Of a stretch of 64,000 bases of DNA, positions 41,589 to 49,538 are shown one piece after another (the first letter of the stretch is position 1; each line of letters starts with the position of its first letter). The stretch covers positions 27,148 through 91,147 of the forward strand of contig JADLFV010000064.1 in assembly GCA_020849625.1 (NCBI GenBank), in the 5' to 3' direction. The notes under the pieces were generated by a model. It was not told where the DNA came from. It saw only the letters and a list, made by a program, of their open reading frames with translations, and made no database searches. The position numbers and the translations under genes are program-made. This stretch comes from Phycisphaeraceae bacterium (GTDB lineage: Bacteria; Planctomycetota; Phycisphaerae; Phycisphaerales; Phycisphaeraceae).

Positions 41589-42934
41589 GCGTGAACGATA
41601 CAACGGTCGAACAGGGGCGACGGCGCGAATCGCGGGCTGTCCGTTCCGTCGTGGCGGGCGTGGTCTTTCAGGCCACGTACGTGATCGCCCAGTTCGTGAT
41701 TCTGGCGGTGCTGTTTCGCAGCGTCGGGCCTGAACAGTTGGGTTTATGGGTGACGGTGTTCGGCATCACCGCCTGGTTGAATCTCCTGCTGCTGGGCATG
41801 GATCGTGCGACGCTCACCTGGCTGGGGCGGTCTGCCCATGCTCAGCCGGCGACGGCCTGGCGGATCGTGCATGCGATATGGCTCGTGGTTGGGATCAGTT
41901 CGACGACCGCGGTGGCGGCCATCGTGCTCCTGGGAGGCTGGGTGCCGTGGGCGAAAGTGCTCAATGCGGACAGCGAGGCGGCCATCCGCCTGGCGGCGCC
42001 AACCGCGCTGGCGGCTCTGGTCATGATGGCGGCTTCGCTGTTGCCGGCCATGGGCGGGCTGATTTTGCAGGCGCTGCAACGCGGCGGGCAAAGGCATCTG
42101 TTGGGGGTGGTGGGCCAGGTCATCGGCGTGGCGCTGCTGTTGGCGGCGACGGCCATGGGCTGGCCTCTGCCGGTGCTGGGGGTGATCATCGTCAGCCCCA
42201 TCATGCTCGCGGGACTGTTGCAGTGGATCGGTGTCTGGCGCGCCATGCCGCCACGTCGCACGGTCCAGCATCTGCATGCCGAGAAAATCGTCGGCCCCAT
42301 ACTGGCCACGGGGTTGGCGATGTGGGTGATCGAGCTGGTTCAGGTTCTGATGATCAACAGCGGGCCGTTGCTGGTGGCACAGTGGGGCGGTGCGGAAGCG
42401 GTGGTTCCCTACGGCGCGGTGTATCGGCTGATCGGGCCGCTGGTCGTGTGCTATATGGTGGTCAGCCATGCGTACTGGCCGGCGTTGAGCGACGCGCTGG
42501 CAGCGCGCGATGAGCAGTGGATTGTACGAGCGCTGAGGCGTTCGTTGCTGGCGTCGTGTGGATTGTGGCTGACAGGAGCGGTGGGGTGCCTGTTGCTGGG
42601 TCAATGGTTTATCGCTTGGTGGCTGGGGCCCATGGCGGTGCCGACGGTCGGTTTGCTGGCAGCAGGTCTGTTGTTTGCACTGGTGCACGGTGTTTATTAC
42701 TGGTCATTGACCGCGTTGAGCGGGCTGAACTTTGTGCGCGTGCAGGTGGCCAGTTCAGTGGCGGGCATGATGCTGTATATCCTAGTGGGCATGTTGCTGT
42801 TGGGTTCGTGGACGCCGGCCCATGTCTTTCTGTTGCAAAGCGCAGGCATCGGCCTGGTGGCGGCGGTGAACGTGTTCTTGCTGCGCGCCAGACTCAGGCG
42901 CCGTTTGAATGTTGTCGCTCAGGATAGGGGCTGA
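41582..42934 (+). CDS. Polysaccharide flippase (Wzx/MATE-like)
   Basis: 450 residues from ATG 41582, overlapping the previous stop (ATGGTGA). About 12 hydrophobic helices, beginning VVAGVVFQATYVIAQFVILA, with SVGPEQLGLWVTVFGITAWL in the second, as in oligosaccharide flippases of the MVF/MOP superfamily. It would move lipid-linked glycan across the inner membrane. The position between glycosyltransferases supports this. Confidence 0.8.
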   Translation: MVSVNDTTVEQGRRRESRAVRSVVAGVVFQATYVIAQFVILAVLFRSVGPEQLGLWVTVFGITAWLNLLLLGMDRATLTWLGRSAHAQPATAWRIVHAIWLVVGISSTTAVAAIVLLGGWVPWAKVLNADSEAAIRLAAPTALAALVMMAASLLPAMGGLILQALQRGGQRHLLGVVGQVIGVALLLAATAMGWPLPVLGVIIVSPIMLAGLLQWIGVWRAMPPRRTVQHLHAEKIVGPILATGLAMWVIELVQVLMINSGPLLVAQWGGAEAVVPYGAVYRLIGPLVVCYMVVSHAYWPALSDALAARDEQWIVRALRRSLLASCGLWLTGAVGCLLLGQWFIAWWLGPMAVPTVGLLAAGLLFALVHGVYYWSLTALSGLNFVRVQVASSVAGMMLYILVGMLLLGSWTPAHVFLLQSAGIGLVAAVNVFLLRARLRRRLNVVAQDRG

Positions 42935-42936
42935 TC

Positions 42937-43767
42937 ATGCTGGTGAAACTCCTGCATGCCCTGCATGCTCCTTTGGCCCGCACGCCCATCGCAGGCTGGA
43001 TCGCGCCGCTTCAATTGTCGCGGCGATTGCGCGGCTGGAACGATCGCATAATCCTGCGCCGCGGTGAACACACGCTGACCATGTTCGACCAGTCGCTGCG
43101 ATTCAAGGTGACGACTCGGACGCAGGTGATCGGCATCGATGATGCCCTGTCGGAGAAGGCATTTCTCCAGCGCCTGCTCGACTGCGTGCAGGCCGGCGAC
43201 GTGGTGTATGACGTGGGGGCTAACCTGGGCATTGTGAGCATGCTTGTGGCGCGCTGCACGACGGACATGGATATCCGCATCGACGCCTTCGAGCCAGAGC
43301 CGGCCAACTTCGCGCTGTTGCAAGCCAATCTGGCGGAAAATCACGTGGCGAGCGTGCACCTGCATGCCCTGGCCCTGGGCGAACAAGACGGCGCTGTCAT
43401 GCTGCATCGTCATGGTGAAGCCGGCGGAGGCACACATGCAACGACCGGCCGATCGGGCGATGCCGTCGCGGTGCCCGTGGCCCGAGGGCAAACGATCGCA
43501 CAACAGACTCAGGCGCCGCCGACGGTGCTGAAGATCGACGTGGAAGGCGCCGAATGGGCGGTCTTGCGCGGCTTTGAACCGTTACTGCGCCAAGGGACGA
43601 TCCGCGAGTTGCTGATCGAGGCGCATCCGCGGCCGCTGGAGGCAAGGGGCGAGTCCATGGCCGCGATGTGCGACTGGTTGAGCGCGCTGGCATACCGTGT
43701 CGTGTGGTCGCGGCGGCGGAACATGGAATGGCACCTGCACCTGCAGCGGAAGGAAACAGTACGGTGA
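42937..43767 (+). CDS. FkbM-family SAM-dependent methyltransferase
   Basis: 276 residues, 2 nt after the flippase. The SAM-binding loop is DVVYDVGANLGIVSMLVARC, then IDAFEPEPANFALLQANLAE and LKIDVEGAEWAVLRGFEPLL, the FkbM signature. It probably O-methylates a sugar of the surface glycan. The stop shares GTGA with the next start. Confidence 0.88.
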   Translation: MLVKLLHALHAPLARTPIAGWIAPLQLSRRLRGWNDRIILRRGEHTLTMFDQSLRFKVTTRTQVIGIDDALSEKAFLQRLLDCVQAGDVVYDVGANLGIVSMLVARCTTDMDIRIDAFEPEPANFALLQANLAENHVASVHLHALALGEQDGAVMLHRHGEAGGGTHATTGRSGDAVAVPVARGQTIAQQTQAPPTVLKIDVEGAEWAVLRGFEPLLRQGTIRELLIEAHPRPLEARGESMAAMCDWLSALAYRVVWSRRRNMEWHLHLQRKETVR

Positions 43768-44870
43768 AACGTGTCGGTCTGGTGCTGTCGGCGATTGATC
43801 CGCGGCGAACGGGCGGCGCTGAGACGTACTGTCGCAAGCTGGCCGCGACTTTACCCCGGGTCGATCCGCAAACGCATTATTTGGCATTCGTGGGTCGCGG
43901 CTGTGCCGCCGTTGCCGGCGATGGCATGGAGGTGATCGAATTGCCGATCGATCCGGCCTGCCGATACCGGCGCATTTTGTGGGAGCAGACAACGCTTCCG
44001 AAAGTATTGCGACGCGCCGGGCTCGACCTGGTGCACTTTCCCTACAACACGATCCCGTTCCGGTGGCGCGGCCCGGGCGTCGTGACGATCCATGATGCAC
44101 AGCGGTTTGTCAGCCCCGCGGGCATGTCGGGGGTGGAGTTGGCCTATCGCGCGTGGATCGAGGCGCGGATTGCGCGTTCGTCTTTGTCCGTGGTGTCGCC
44201 CTCACACAGCGATGAGACGTTGCTGGCCAGACACCTCGGGCTGAAGGCGGAGAGGATTTGTGTGGTTTATCACGGTATGGATGAGAAATTCCTGGATGCG
44301 GGCGCGAGGGTGATTCAACGTCGGCCCGAAGTGATCTGGTTTGGCCGGCCATACCTGCGCAAGAATGTGGCGTTACTCGTGCGTGTTTGGGCTGAACTGC
44401 CGGAGCATGTCCTCGTTCGGTTGCGATTGATCGGCGTGAGCGGCGAGGATGCGCGGGCGTTGGTGAAAATGGCGGGAAAATGGGGAGTGTCGCAGCGGGT
44501 GAGTATCGAGCCGGCCTGTGCTCACGAACAGTTGCCGGCTTTGATCGCGGGTGCGATGGCGGTGTGCTACCCATCACGTTATGAGAGTTTCGGCCTGCCG
44601 GTGCTCGAAGCGTTAGCGGCCGGGACACCGGTGTTATGCAGTGATATCTCAACGTTTCGTGAGTTGTTTGGACAGGTATCGTGGTTAGGCCCGCTGGATG
44701 ATCCAAAGCCCTGGGCTCAGTTCATTGCGCATCTGCATGATTCTCCCGAGCAGATAGAGCGGCGCGGGCAAACCGGGCGCGCGTATGCAGCGACGTTCAC
44801 CTGGGAGCGCTGTGCCCGCCAGACAGCCGAACTGTACCGCAACCTGCTTGCCGCAGGCCATCTCGCTTGA
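43764..44870 (+). CDS. Glycosyltransferase family 4
   Basis: 368 residues from GTG 43764, overlapping the FkbM stop by 4 nt. It has GT-B fold features: RRTGGAETYCRKLAATLP at the N-terminus, VVTIHDAQRF, FGRPYLRKNVALLVRVWAEL at the start of the second domain, and PSRYESFGLPVLEALAAGTP, the E-x7-E nucleotide-sugar motif. It is a retaining transferase, probably a mannosyl or glucosyl transferase, and the last gene of the cluster. Confidence 0.88.
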   Translation: MKRVGLVLSAIDPRRTGGAETYCRKLAATLPRVDPQTHYLAFVGRGCAAVAGDGMEVIELPIDPACRYRRILWEQTTLPKVLRRAGLDLVHFPYNTIPFRWRGPGVVTIHDAQRFVSPAGMSGVELAYRAWIEARIARSSLSVVSPSHSDETLLARHLGLKAERICVVYHGMDEKFLDAGARVIQRRPEVIWFGRPYLRKNVALLVRVWAELPEHVLVRLRLIGVSGEDARALVKMAGKWGVSQRVSIEPACAHEQLPALIAGAMAVCYPSRYESFGLPVLEALAAGTPVLCSDISTFRELFGQVSWLGPLDDPKPWAQFIAHLHDSPEQIERRGQTGRAYAATFTWERCARQTAELYRNLLAAGHLA

Positions 44871-44887
44871 AGCGTTCATTGGCAAAG

Positions 44888-45012
44888 TCAGCACTGCCGC
44901 CTCTGGCGGGTGGTGGGGATGTTCTGTTGCTTACGATACTTGGCCACGGTGTGGCGGGCGATCTCGATGCCGTACTTCTTGAACGGCTCAAAGGGCGTCG
45001 TCACTGAGCCAT
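44888..45012 (-). pseudogene. Duplicated 3' end of rpoN (RpoN box fragment)
   Basis: The minus strand reads YGIEIARHTVAKYRKQQNIP then TTRQRRQC-stop. This is a close copy of the end of the intact rpoN at 45260 (HGIEIARRTVAKYRKQLNIP then TARQRKEY). Homology extends a little upstream, to the GTCGTC-ACTGAG region, then ends. The key box Arg has become His in ARHTVAKYRK. Only the DNA-binding tail is present, so it cannot be a sigma factor. Confidence 0.75.
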
Positions 45013-45094
45013 GTGATGAACCTGACGAAAATGACGAACGACGATGGATGTCGGGTTCATTTGTATTTGGAATCGGGTACTGACTTACTTTGCC

Positions 45095-45165
45095 GGGTGC
45101 CACGGCCGCGCGTCGACCGTGTGCATCACCCGGCACAACCGCACGCGGTTGTGGCACCCAAAGTA
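45095..45165. repeat. 71-bp dispersed double-hairpin element, copy 1
   Basis: It contains CACGG...CCGTG and CACAACCGCACGCGGTTGTG. The second copy at 58836-58906 has matched base changes in the stems. The remaining part of the 390-base gap (45013-45259) shows nothing else I recognise. Confidence 0.65.
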
Positions 45166-45259
45166 AACCAGTGTCCGAAGACAATTCATTTAGCATTTAG
45201 CCTAAATGCTGATTTCTTCGGGCGGGGGCGAATGGCGGGTGGTCTGGAACGCGCGGGGC

Positions 45260-46783
45260 TCAGTACTCTTTTCGCTGGCGGGCGGTGGGAATGTTCAGTT
45301 GCTTGCGATATTTGGCCACGGTGCGGCGGGCGATCTCGATGCCGTGCTGCTTGAGCTGCTCAACCAATGCGTCGTCGCTGAGCGGGTCGGTCTTGTTTTC
45401 AGCGTCGATAATCTGCTTGAGCTTGGCCTGCACGGCCGTCCAGCTCATGGCATCGCCCGCCTCGGTTTCGGTGCCGCCGGAGAAGAACATGCGCAACGGC
45501 ACAATCCCGCGCGGGGTTTGGATGTATTTTTCGTTCACGGCCCGGCTGACCGTCGCCACGTGGATGCCCAACTGGTCGGCCACGGTGGTCATGGGCAGCG
45601 GCTTGAGGGCCGCCTTGCCCTGGTCGAAATAATCGCGCTGGGCGGCCAGCACCACGTTGATCACCCGCAGCAGCGTGTGATTGCGCTGCTGGATGGCGTC
45701 GATCAGCCAGCGGGCGTTGGACAGGTGATTGCCCACGAACTGCCGCGTCTTGCGGTCCACCTGCTTGTCGCGGGCCATGTTGGCGTAGGTGGCGCTGACC
45801 TGCAGGGCGGGCATGCGGCTGTTGGTGAGCATGGCCACGTAAGCGTCCTGCTGTTCGTCGTATTCAATGATGGCATCGGGCGTGATGGCCCGCGGGCTGT
45901 CGTCGCTGAGCAGTCGGCCGGGATGCGGATGAAACTGCCGCAGGTTGGCGATGGCCCGCTTGACCTGTTCGATGTCCAGGCCCGCCTCCCGCGCGATGTG
46001 CGGCAGACGGTTGGCCTCCACATCCTTCAGGTAATCGCTGACCAACTTGCGCTCCACCGTCAGGTCCAACTGCGCATCCTGCCTCATGCGGGCGTCGATC
46101 TGCAGCAGCAGACATTCGCGCAGGTCACGCGCTGCCAGACCCGGCGGCTCAAGGTACTGCTGCAGCATGTTCCACGCTTCGTGCAACTGCTCGCTGCTCA
46201 GGTGGGCTGGTTTCTGCGTCAGCAGGTCCTGCTCGCTGGTGCGCAGATAGCCGTCAGCATCGATGAACCCGATGAGAAATTCCCCCGCCTCGTCCAGCGG
46301 CTCGGGAGCCTCAGCCAGGTGCCACTGGTTGATCAACTGATCGTAGAGCGACATGCCGCGGGCAGCGGTGTTGGACAGGGCGTCCATCTTGGCGTCGCGT
46401 TCGCCATCGCTGCCGGTGCGGCGGCGGCTGAAACTTTCGCCGGTCTCAAACTGCGTGTCGAAGCTTTCGCCGTACTCTTCGGAGAGATTCGTCAGTCGCT
46501 CGAAGTCGTCGGCGTTGTTGTCGGAAGTGGTGCCTTCGTGCACGACCAGCTCACGTTCGGATTCGCGGCTGTCGCGGTCCTCCTGTTTCTTCTCCGCCTC
46601 CAGCGTCTCGGCGTCCGCCCCGGGCTCGACCATCTCCAGCGTGGGATTGCTGGCCAGTTCCTGTTCCAGGCGAGCCTCCAGGGCCTGCATCGGCATCTGC
46701 AGGATCTCCATGGACTGGATCATGCGCGGAGCCAGCTTCATCCGCTGGTCAATCCGCATGTGCTGGCCGGTATCGATTCTCAT
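45260..46783 (-). CDS. rpoN: RNA polymerase sigma-54 factor
   Basis: 507 residues. Region I: RMKLAPRMIQSMEILQMPMQ (activator response), with AIPL-like ALEARLEQELASNPTLEMVE. An acidic region II follows. The core-binding and helix-turn-helix parts include IQQRNHTLLRVINVVLAAQR and TVADQLGIHVATVSRAVNEK with YIQTPRGIVPLR. The RpoN box is IARRTVAKYRKQLNIPTARQ, which recognises the -24 element. It directs transcription that needs AAA+ enhancer-binding proteins. Full length. A copy of its 3' end lies just downstream. Confidence 0.96.
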   Translation of the reverse strand: MRIDTGQHMRIDQRMKLAPRMIQSMEILQMPMQALEARLEQELASNPTLEMVEPGADAETLEAEKKQEDRDSRESERELVVHEGTTSDNNADDFERLTNLSEEYGESFDTQFETGESFSRRRTGSDGERDAKMDALSNTAARGMSLYDQLINQWHLAEAPEPLDEAGEFLIGFIDADGYLRTSEQDLLTQKPAHLSSEQLHEAWNMLQQYLEPPGLAARDLRECLLLQIDARMRQDAQLDLTVERKLVSDYLKDVEANRLPHIAREAGLDIEQVKRAIANLRQFHPHPGRLLSDDSPRAITPDAIIEYDEQQDAYVAMLTNSRMPALQVSATYANMARDKQVDRKTRQFVGNHLSNARWLIDAIQQRNHTLLRVINVVLAAQRDYFDQGKAALKPLPMTTVADQLGIHVATVSRAVNEKYIQTPRGIVPLRMFFSGGTETEAGDAMSWTAVQAKLKQIIDAENKTDPLSDDALVEQLKQHGIEIARRTVAKYRKQLNIPTARQRKEY

Positions 46784-46861
46784 AGCGCGGTCACACCATT
46801 CATGACGGAAAACTCACCTGCAAATAGTATCGGATATATCGAAGAAAGCCACGAGCGGGAA

Positions 46862-46940
46862 GGGGTGAGGTTTGAGGCTTGAGGTTTGAGGCTTGAGTTT
46901 CAAGCCCACAAGTCTCAAGCCTCACCTCTCAAGCCTTCCT
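46862..46940. repeat. Heptamer palindrome array, GGCTTGAG type (rpoN-recR)
   Basis: GAGGTTTGAGGCTTGAGGTT then TTTCAAGCCCACAAGTCTCA and CTCAAGCC: tandem units and their inverse. Confidence 0.6.
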
Positions 46941-47548
46941 CCAAACTCCCCCCGTCCCTGCAAGGCGTCGGAGAGCACCGCCTTGGACAGGCCATCCAGC
47001 GAGGTGCCGGTGGGCAGGCCGCGGGCCAGGCGGGTGACGCGCACGCCCAGTTCGTGCAGTTGTTCCTGCAGCAGCAGGGCGGTGCCATCGCCTTCCAGCG
47101 TGGGGTTGGTGCCGAGGATCACTTCGCGCACGTTGCCGCGCTTGACCCGCTCAATCAGCCGGTCCACGTTCAGCTCACCCGGGCCGATGCCGTCGAGCAG
47201 TGCGACGCGGCCCAGCAGCACGTGGTAGCGGCCGCGATAGATGCCGGTCTGCTCCAGGGCAGCGATATCGGTGGGTTGCTCGACGACCAGGATGCTGGCC
47301 GGGTCGCGCTTGTCGTCAGCACAGATGGAACAGGGGTCTGCCTCGGTGACGTTGCCGCACTCGGTGCAGACTTTCAGATCGTTCTTGAAATCGTGCAGGG
47401 CAGCCGCCAACCGGTTGACATCTTCCGGGGGCGACTTGAGCAGATGGAAGGCGATGCGATGGGCCGAGCGCGAGCCGACCCCCGGAAGGGTTTGCAGTTG
47501 CTCGATCAGTCGAGCGAAGGCCGAGGGCATTTTCTGCGGCGCGGGCAT
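46922..47548 (-). CDS. recR: Recombination mediator protein RecR
   Basis: 208 residues from ATG 47548, fixed by a TACAAT -10 ending 7 nt upstream. The helix-hairpin-helix is LQTLPGVGSRSAHRIAFHLL; the zinc finger is CTECGNVTEADPCSICAD (four Cys); the Toprim domain has ILVVEQPTDIAALEQTGIYR and EVILGTNPTLEGDGTALLLQ. It acts with RecF/RecO to load RecA on gapped DNA. The last codons extend into the AAGCCTC array. Confidence 0.95.
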   Translation of the reverse strand: MPAPQKMPSAFARLIEQLQTLPGVGSRSAHRIAFHLLKSPPEDVNRLAAALHDFKNDLKVCTECGNVTEADPCSICADDKRDPASILVVEQPTDIAALEQTGIYRGRYHVLLGRVALLDGIGPGELNVDRLIERVKRGNVREVILGTNPTLEGDGTALLLQEQLHELGVRVTRLARGLPTGTSLDGLSKAVLSDALQGRGEFGGRLER

Positions 47549-47554
47549 GGGAGG

Positions 47555-47560
47555 ATTGTA
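47555..47560 (-). promoter_or_regulatory. -10 element of recR (leaderless)
   Basis: On the minus strand GCTACAAT, with TACAAT ending 7 nt before the ATG at 47548. Confidence 0.5.
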
Positions 47561-47566
47561 GCGGAG

Positions 47567-47633
47567 GAGGCTTGAGGAGTGAGGCTTGAGGTCCCCAATC
47601 AGCATCTCACCCCTCAAGCCTCACCCCTCAAGC
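47567..47633. repeat. Heptamer palindrome array, AAGCCTC type (recR-BFD divergent gap)
   Basis: GAGGCTTGAGGAGTGAGGCT and the inverse CCCCTCAAGCCTCACCCCTC. It sits between two divergent leaderless promoters. Confidence 0.6.
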
Positions 47634-47634
47634 C

Positions 47635-47640
47635 TATACT
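47635..47640 (+). promoter_or_regulatory. -10 element of the BFD-like gene (leaderless)
   Basis: TATACT ending 7 nt before ATG 47647. Confidence 0.5.
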
Positions 47641-47646
47641 CTCCTC

Positions 47647-47922
47647 ATGCACGACGACGACCTGGTCTGTCTCTGTTTTCGCGTCAGCAAGCGGAAGATC
47701 GTCAACTTCTGCCGGCGGGAGCAGCCCGCGGTGGCCAGCCGGATCAGCGAATGTCTCTCGGCCGGCACCGGTTGCCAGTGGTGCGTGCCGTATCTGAAGC
47801 GTCTGCACGAGCAGGTGCAGCAGGGCGAATCTGAGCCGGACCTGCCGGTGAATCCGCAGGAATACGCCAAACAGCGGGCCGCCTACCGCCGCAGCGGCAA
47901 GCGCCCGGCTGAGGGGGCATGA
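47647..47922 (+). CDS. (2Fe-2S)-binding BFD-domain protein
   Basis: 91 residues. The bacterioferritin-associated-ferredoxin fold is shown by four cysteines: LVCLCFRVSKRKIVNFC (C8, C10) and GTGCQWCVPYLKRLHEQV (C-x2-C). It probably holds a [2Fe-2S] cluster for electron transfer, for example to iron-storage or assimilation proteins. The tail after about residue 60 is polar. It is divergent from recR. No ferritin gene is nearby, so the partner is unknown. Confidence 0.8.
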   Translation: MHDDDLVCLCFRVSKRKIVNFCRREQPAVASRISECLSAGTGCQWCVPYLKRLHEQVQQGESEPDLPVNPQEYAKQRAAYRRSGKRPAEGA

Positions 47923-47940
47923 CCGCCACGCGGGGGCAGT

Positions 47941-48081
47941 AAAACCCGAAACTCGAAATCCGAAACTCGAAATAAAACCCAAACCCAAAAGCTAAAAATA
48001 GACCTTGTCAGCGGCTTTTTCGTGTTCGAGTTTTGAGTTTATTTCGAGTTTCGAGTTCCGGATTTCGAGTTTCGTGATCCC
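47941..48081. repeat. Palindrome array, CTCGAAA type, downstream of BFD
   Basis: AAACCCGAAACTCGAAATCC and tandem copies on the left; TTTCGAGTTTCGAGTTCCGG then TTTCGAGTTTCG on the right, around a GTCAGCGGC centre. It fills nearly half of the 308-base gap before the WXG-like gene. Confidence 0.6.
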
Positions 48082-48167
48082 CACTTTCAACCCCGCGTGG
48101 GCTGTCATGCACCCCTCCGGCCGATCCGTTGTAGCTTCCGGGGGTGACCCGGGCATATCCTGCCTGT

Positions 48168-48173
48168 TACAAT
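48168..48173 (+). promoter_or_regulatory. Candidate -10 for the WXG/FtsK cluster
   Basis: TACAAT in CTGTTACAATCAAC, 57 nt before the WXG-like start. No clear -35. Confidence 0.35.
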
Positions 48174-48230
48174 CAACTTAACGCCACCCTCACCACGCCG
48201 GGCCACCGGCCGAACACGAGGCGATCGCCC

Positions 48231-48503
48231 ATGGCCAAAGCACACGTCGATCCCGAACAACTGCAACGCTTCGCCCGCACCCTCACCCGCTTCAATCAGG
48301 GCCTCACCGAGATGCTCCAGGGCCTGCGGGGCCAGATGCGCCGCCTGGAAAATGACTGGCAGGATCAGGAGCAGCAGAAGTTCAGCGAGTCGTTCGAACA
48401 GATCAGCCGCAGCCTGGCCCGATTCCTGGAGCAGAGCGACGAGCACGCCCGCGTCCTGACCCGCAAGGCCCGGCACATTGAAGAGTACCTCAAGCAACGC
48501 TGA
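48231..48503 (+). CDS. WXG100-like small helical protein
   Basis: 90 residues from ATG 48231. Size and pattern fit the WXG100/ESAT-6 superfamily: two amphipathic helices (about 8-42 and 50-88) joined by a turn at LENDWQDQEQQKFSESFEQI, where W-Q-D takes the place of W-x-G. Such proteins are type VII secretion substrates or components, dimerising as four-helix bundles. No signal peptide. The FtsK-type ATPase encoded 1 kb downstream is the expected partner. The Gly of WXG is replaced by Asp, so the assignment rests on architecture plus context. Confidence 0.7.
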   Translation: MAKAHVDPEQLQRFARTLTRFNQGLTEMLQGLRGQMRRLENDWQDQEQQKFSESFEQISRSLARFLEQSDEHARVLTRKARHIEEYLKQR

Positions 48504-48513
48504 ATATGGAAAT

Positions 48514-48707
48514 GCCATTCACCGCAGAGGACACAGAGAACGCAGAGAAGCAAAGACATGAACCGCGGATGAAAGCAGATGAATATAGATCAAACAAAAC
48601 ACGGCTTCCTATCTGCGTTCATCCACGTCCCATCCGCGTGCATCAGCGTGATCTGCCTTTCTCTGCGTTCTCTGCGATCTCTGCGCTCTCTGCGGTGAAA
48701 TGTTTGT
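48514..48707. repeat. Nested inverted-repeat element inside the WXG-FtsK cluster
   Basis: The outer arms are TTCACCGCAGAGGACACAGA with GAACGCAGAGA, and TCTCTGCGTTCTCTGCGATC to GCGGTGAA. The inner arms are CGCGGATGAAAGCAGATGAA and ATCTGCGTTCATCCACGTCC to ATCCGCG. Two different unit families nest in one element. Confidence 0.65.
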
Positions 48708-48717
48708 AAGGATCGCC

Positions 48718-49329
48718 ATGCCCGGCTCAGCCAACGTTCAATCCATCGCCGAACTGCTCGAACTGCGGGCCTTTCTGCTGACCGTGGCTGACAAGATCCG
48801 CACCGGCGTTCAGTCGGCCAACTCCGAGGTCAACGCCACCGCATCCTGGATCAACCACACGCAGCCCGCATACTGGAAGTCGCAATGCGATCGCTGTCAG
48901 CGCAGTTTCCATGATGCCGCCGAAGCTCTTCGCCGAAAGAAAATGTCGCCCACGCCCACCGGCCAGCCGCCCTCGGCCCTGGTCGAGCAGAAAGCCATGC
49001 TGGCCGCCAAAGCCAAGCTCGAACATGCCCAGCAGCGGGCGGCTGTCACCAAGCAATGGAAGGCGCGCTTCGAAAAGGAAGCGTTCCTCTATCGCTGCGG
49101 CGTGCAGCCGGCCGACCGCCTGGTCGAGAGCATCATCCCCAAGGCGGCCGCGTACCTGGAGAAGCTGGTGGCCCACCTGGAAAATTACACGCACGTGTCC
49201 TTCGCCGATGCTGACGAATCGGTCGCCGATGCCGCCGCCGGGGCCGAGGCCGCGGTCACGCTGCCTCCGGGCGCCCCGCTGATCGAAGCGGACAAAGTTG
49301 ACGATGATCAACAGGAGCAGCAGCGATGA
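48718..49329 (+). CDS. Unknown helical protein in the WXG/FtsK cluster
   Basis: 203 residues from ATG 48718 (AGGA upstream). I do not recognise a family. It is almost all helix: AELLELRAFLLTVADKIRTG, a segment ASWINHTQPAYWKSQCDRCQ, then a long charged helix LAAKAKLEHAQQRAAVTKQW, and an acidic, Ala-rich C-terminus. No signal peptide or membrane segment. It overlaps the next gene by 4 nt, so it belongs to the same transcript as the FtsK ATPase. It could be a chaperone, adaptor or long substrate. Confidence 0.65.
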   Translation: MPGSANVQSIAELLELRAFLLTVADKIRTGVQSANSEVNATASWINHTQPAYWKSQCDRCQRSFHDAAEALRRKKMSPTPTGQPPSALVEQKAMLAAKAKLEHAQQRAAVTKQWKARFEKEAFLYRCGVQPADRLVESIIPKAAAYLEKLVAHLENYTHVSFADADESVADAAAGAEAAVTLPPGAPLIEADKVDDDQQEQQR

Positions 49330-49538
49330 GCGCCACGGTGGCCATGGCCCAACTCAATGACGCCCGCAAGGCGGTGCTGGCCCGCTGGCAGCACGTGTCG
49401 CATCGCTGGCGCGACCCGGCCGCCGAACACTTCCAGGAGATGATCATCGACGTCATCGACCACGATCTGCGCCAGGTGATCAGTGCCATGAACCATGCCC
49501 ACACCGTGGTGCAGAAAGCCCGACAGGAGTGTTCATGA
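49326..49538 (+). CDS. Second small WXG-like protein
   Basis: 70 residues. Two helices, with HVSHRWRDPAAEHFQEMIID in the middle; the W-R-D...F spacing resembles the W-x-G turn region and the following helix of WXG100 proteins, though it is shorter. It overlaps its neighbours by 4 nt on both sides (ATGA), so it is tightly co-translated with the ATPase. A heterodimer with the protein at 48231 is possible, but this is inference. Confidence 0.55.
   Translation: MSATVAMAQLNDARKAVLARWQHVSHRWRDPAAEHFQEMIIDVIDHDLRQVISAMNHAHTVVQKARQECS

Noticed and set aside
45206..46882. 558-residue plus-strand frame opposite rpoN
   Set aside because: Antisense shadow. The minus-strand frame carries the full sigma-54 signature.
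46862..47640. Possible CRISPR array in the AAGCCTC repeats
   Set aside because: Units are 7-8 nt, degenerate and palindromic, without spacers of constant length and without cas genes.
48231..49538. Phage or plasmid conjugation origin for the FtsK cluster
   Set aside because: No relaxase, integrase, replication or structural phage genes are nearby, and composition matches the surrounding genome.
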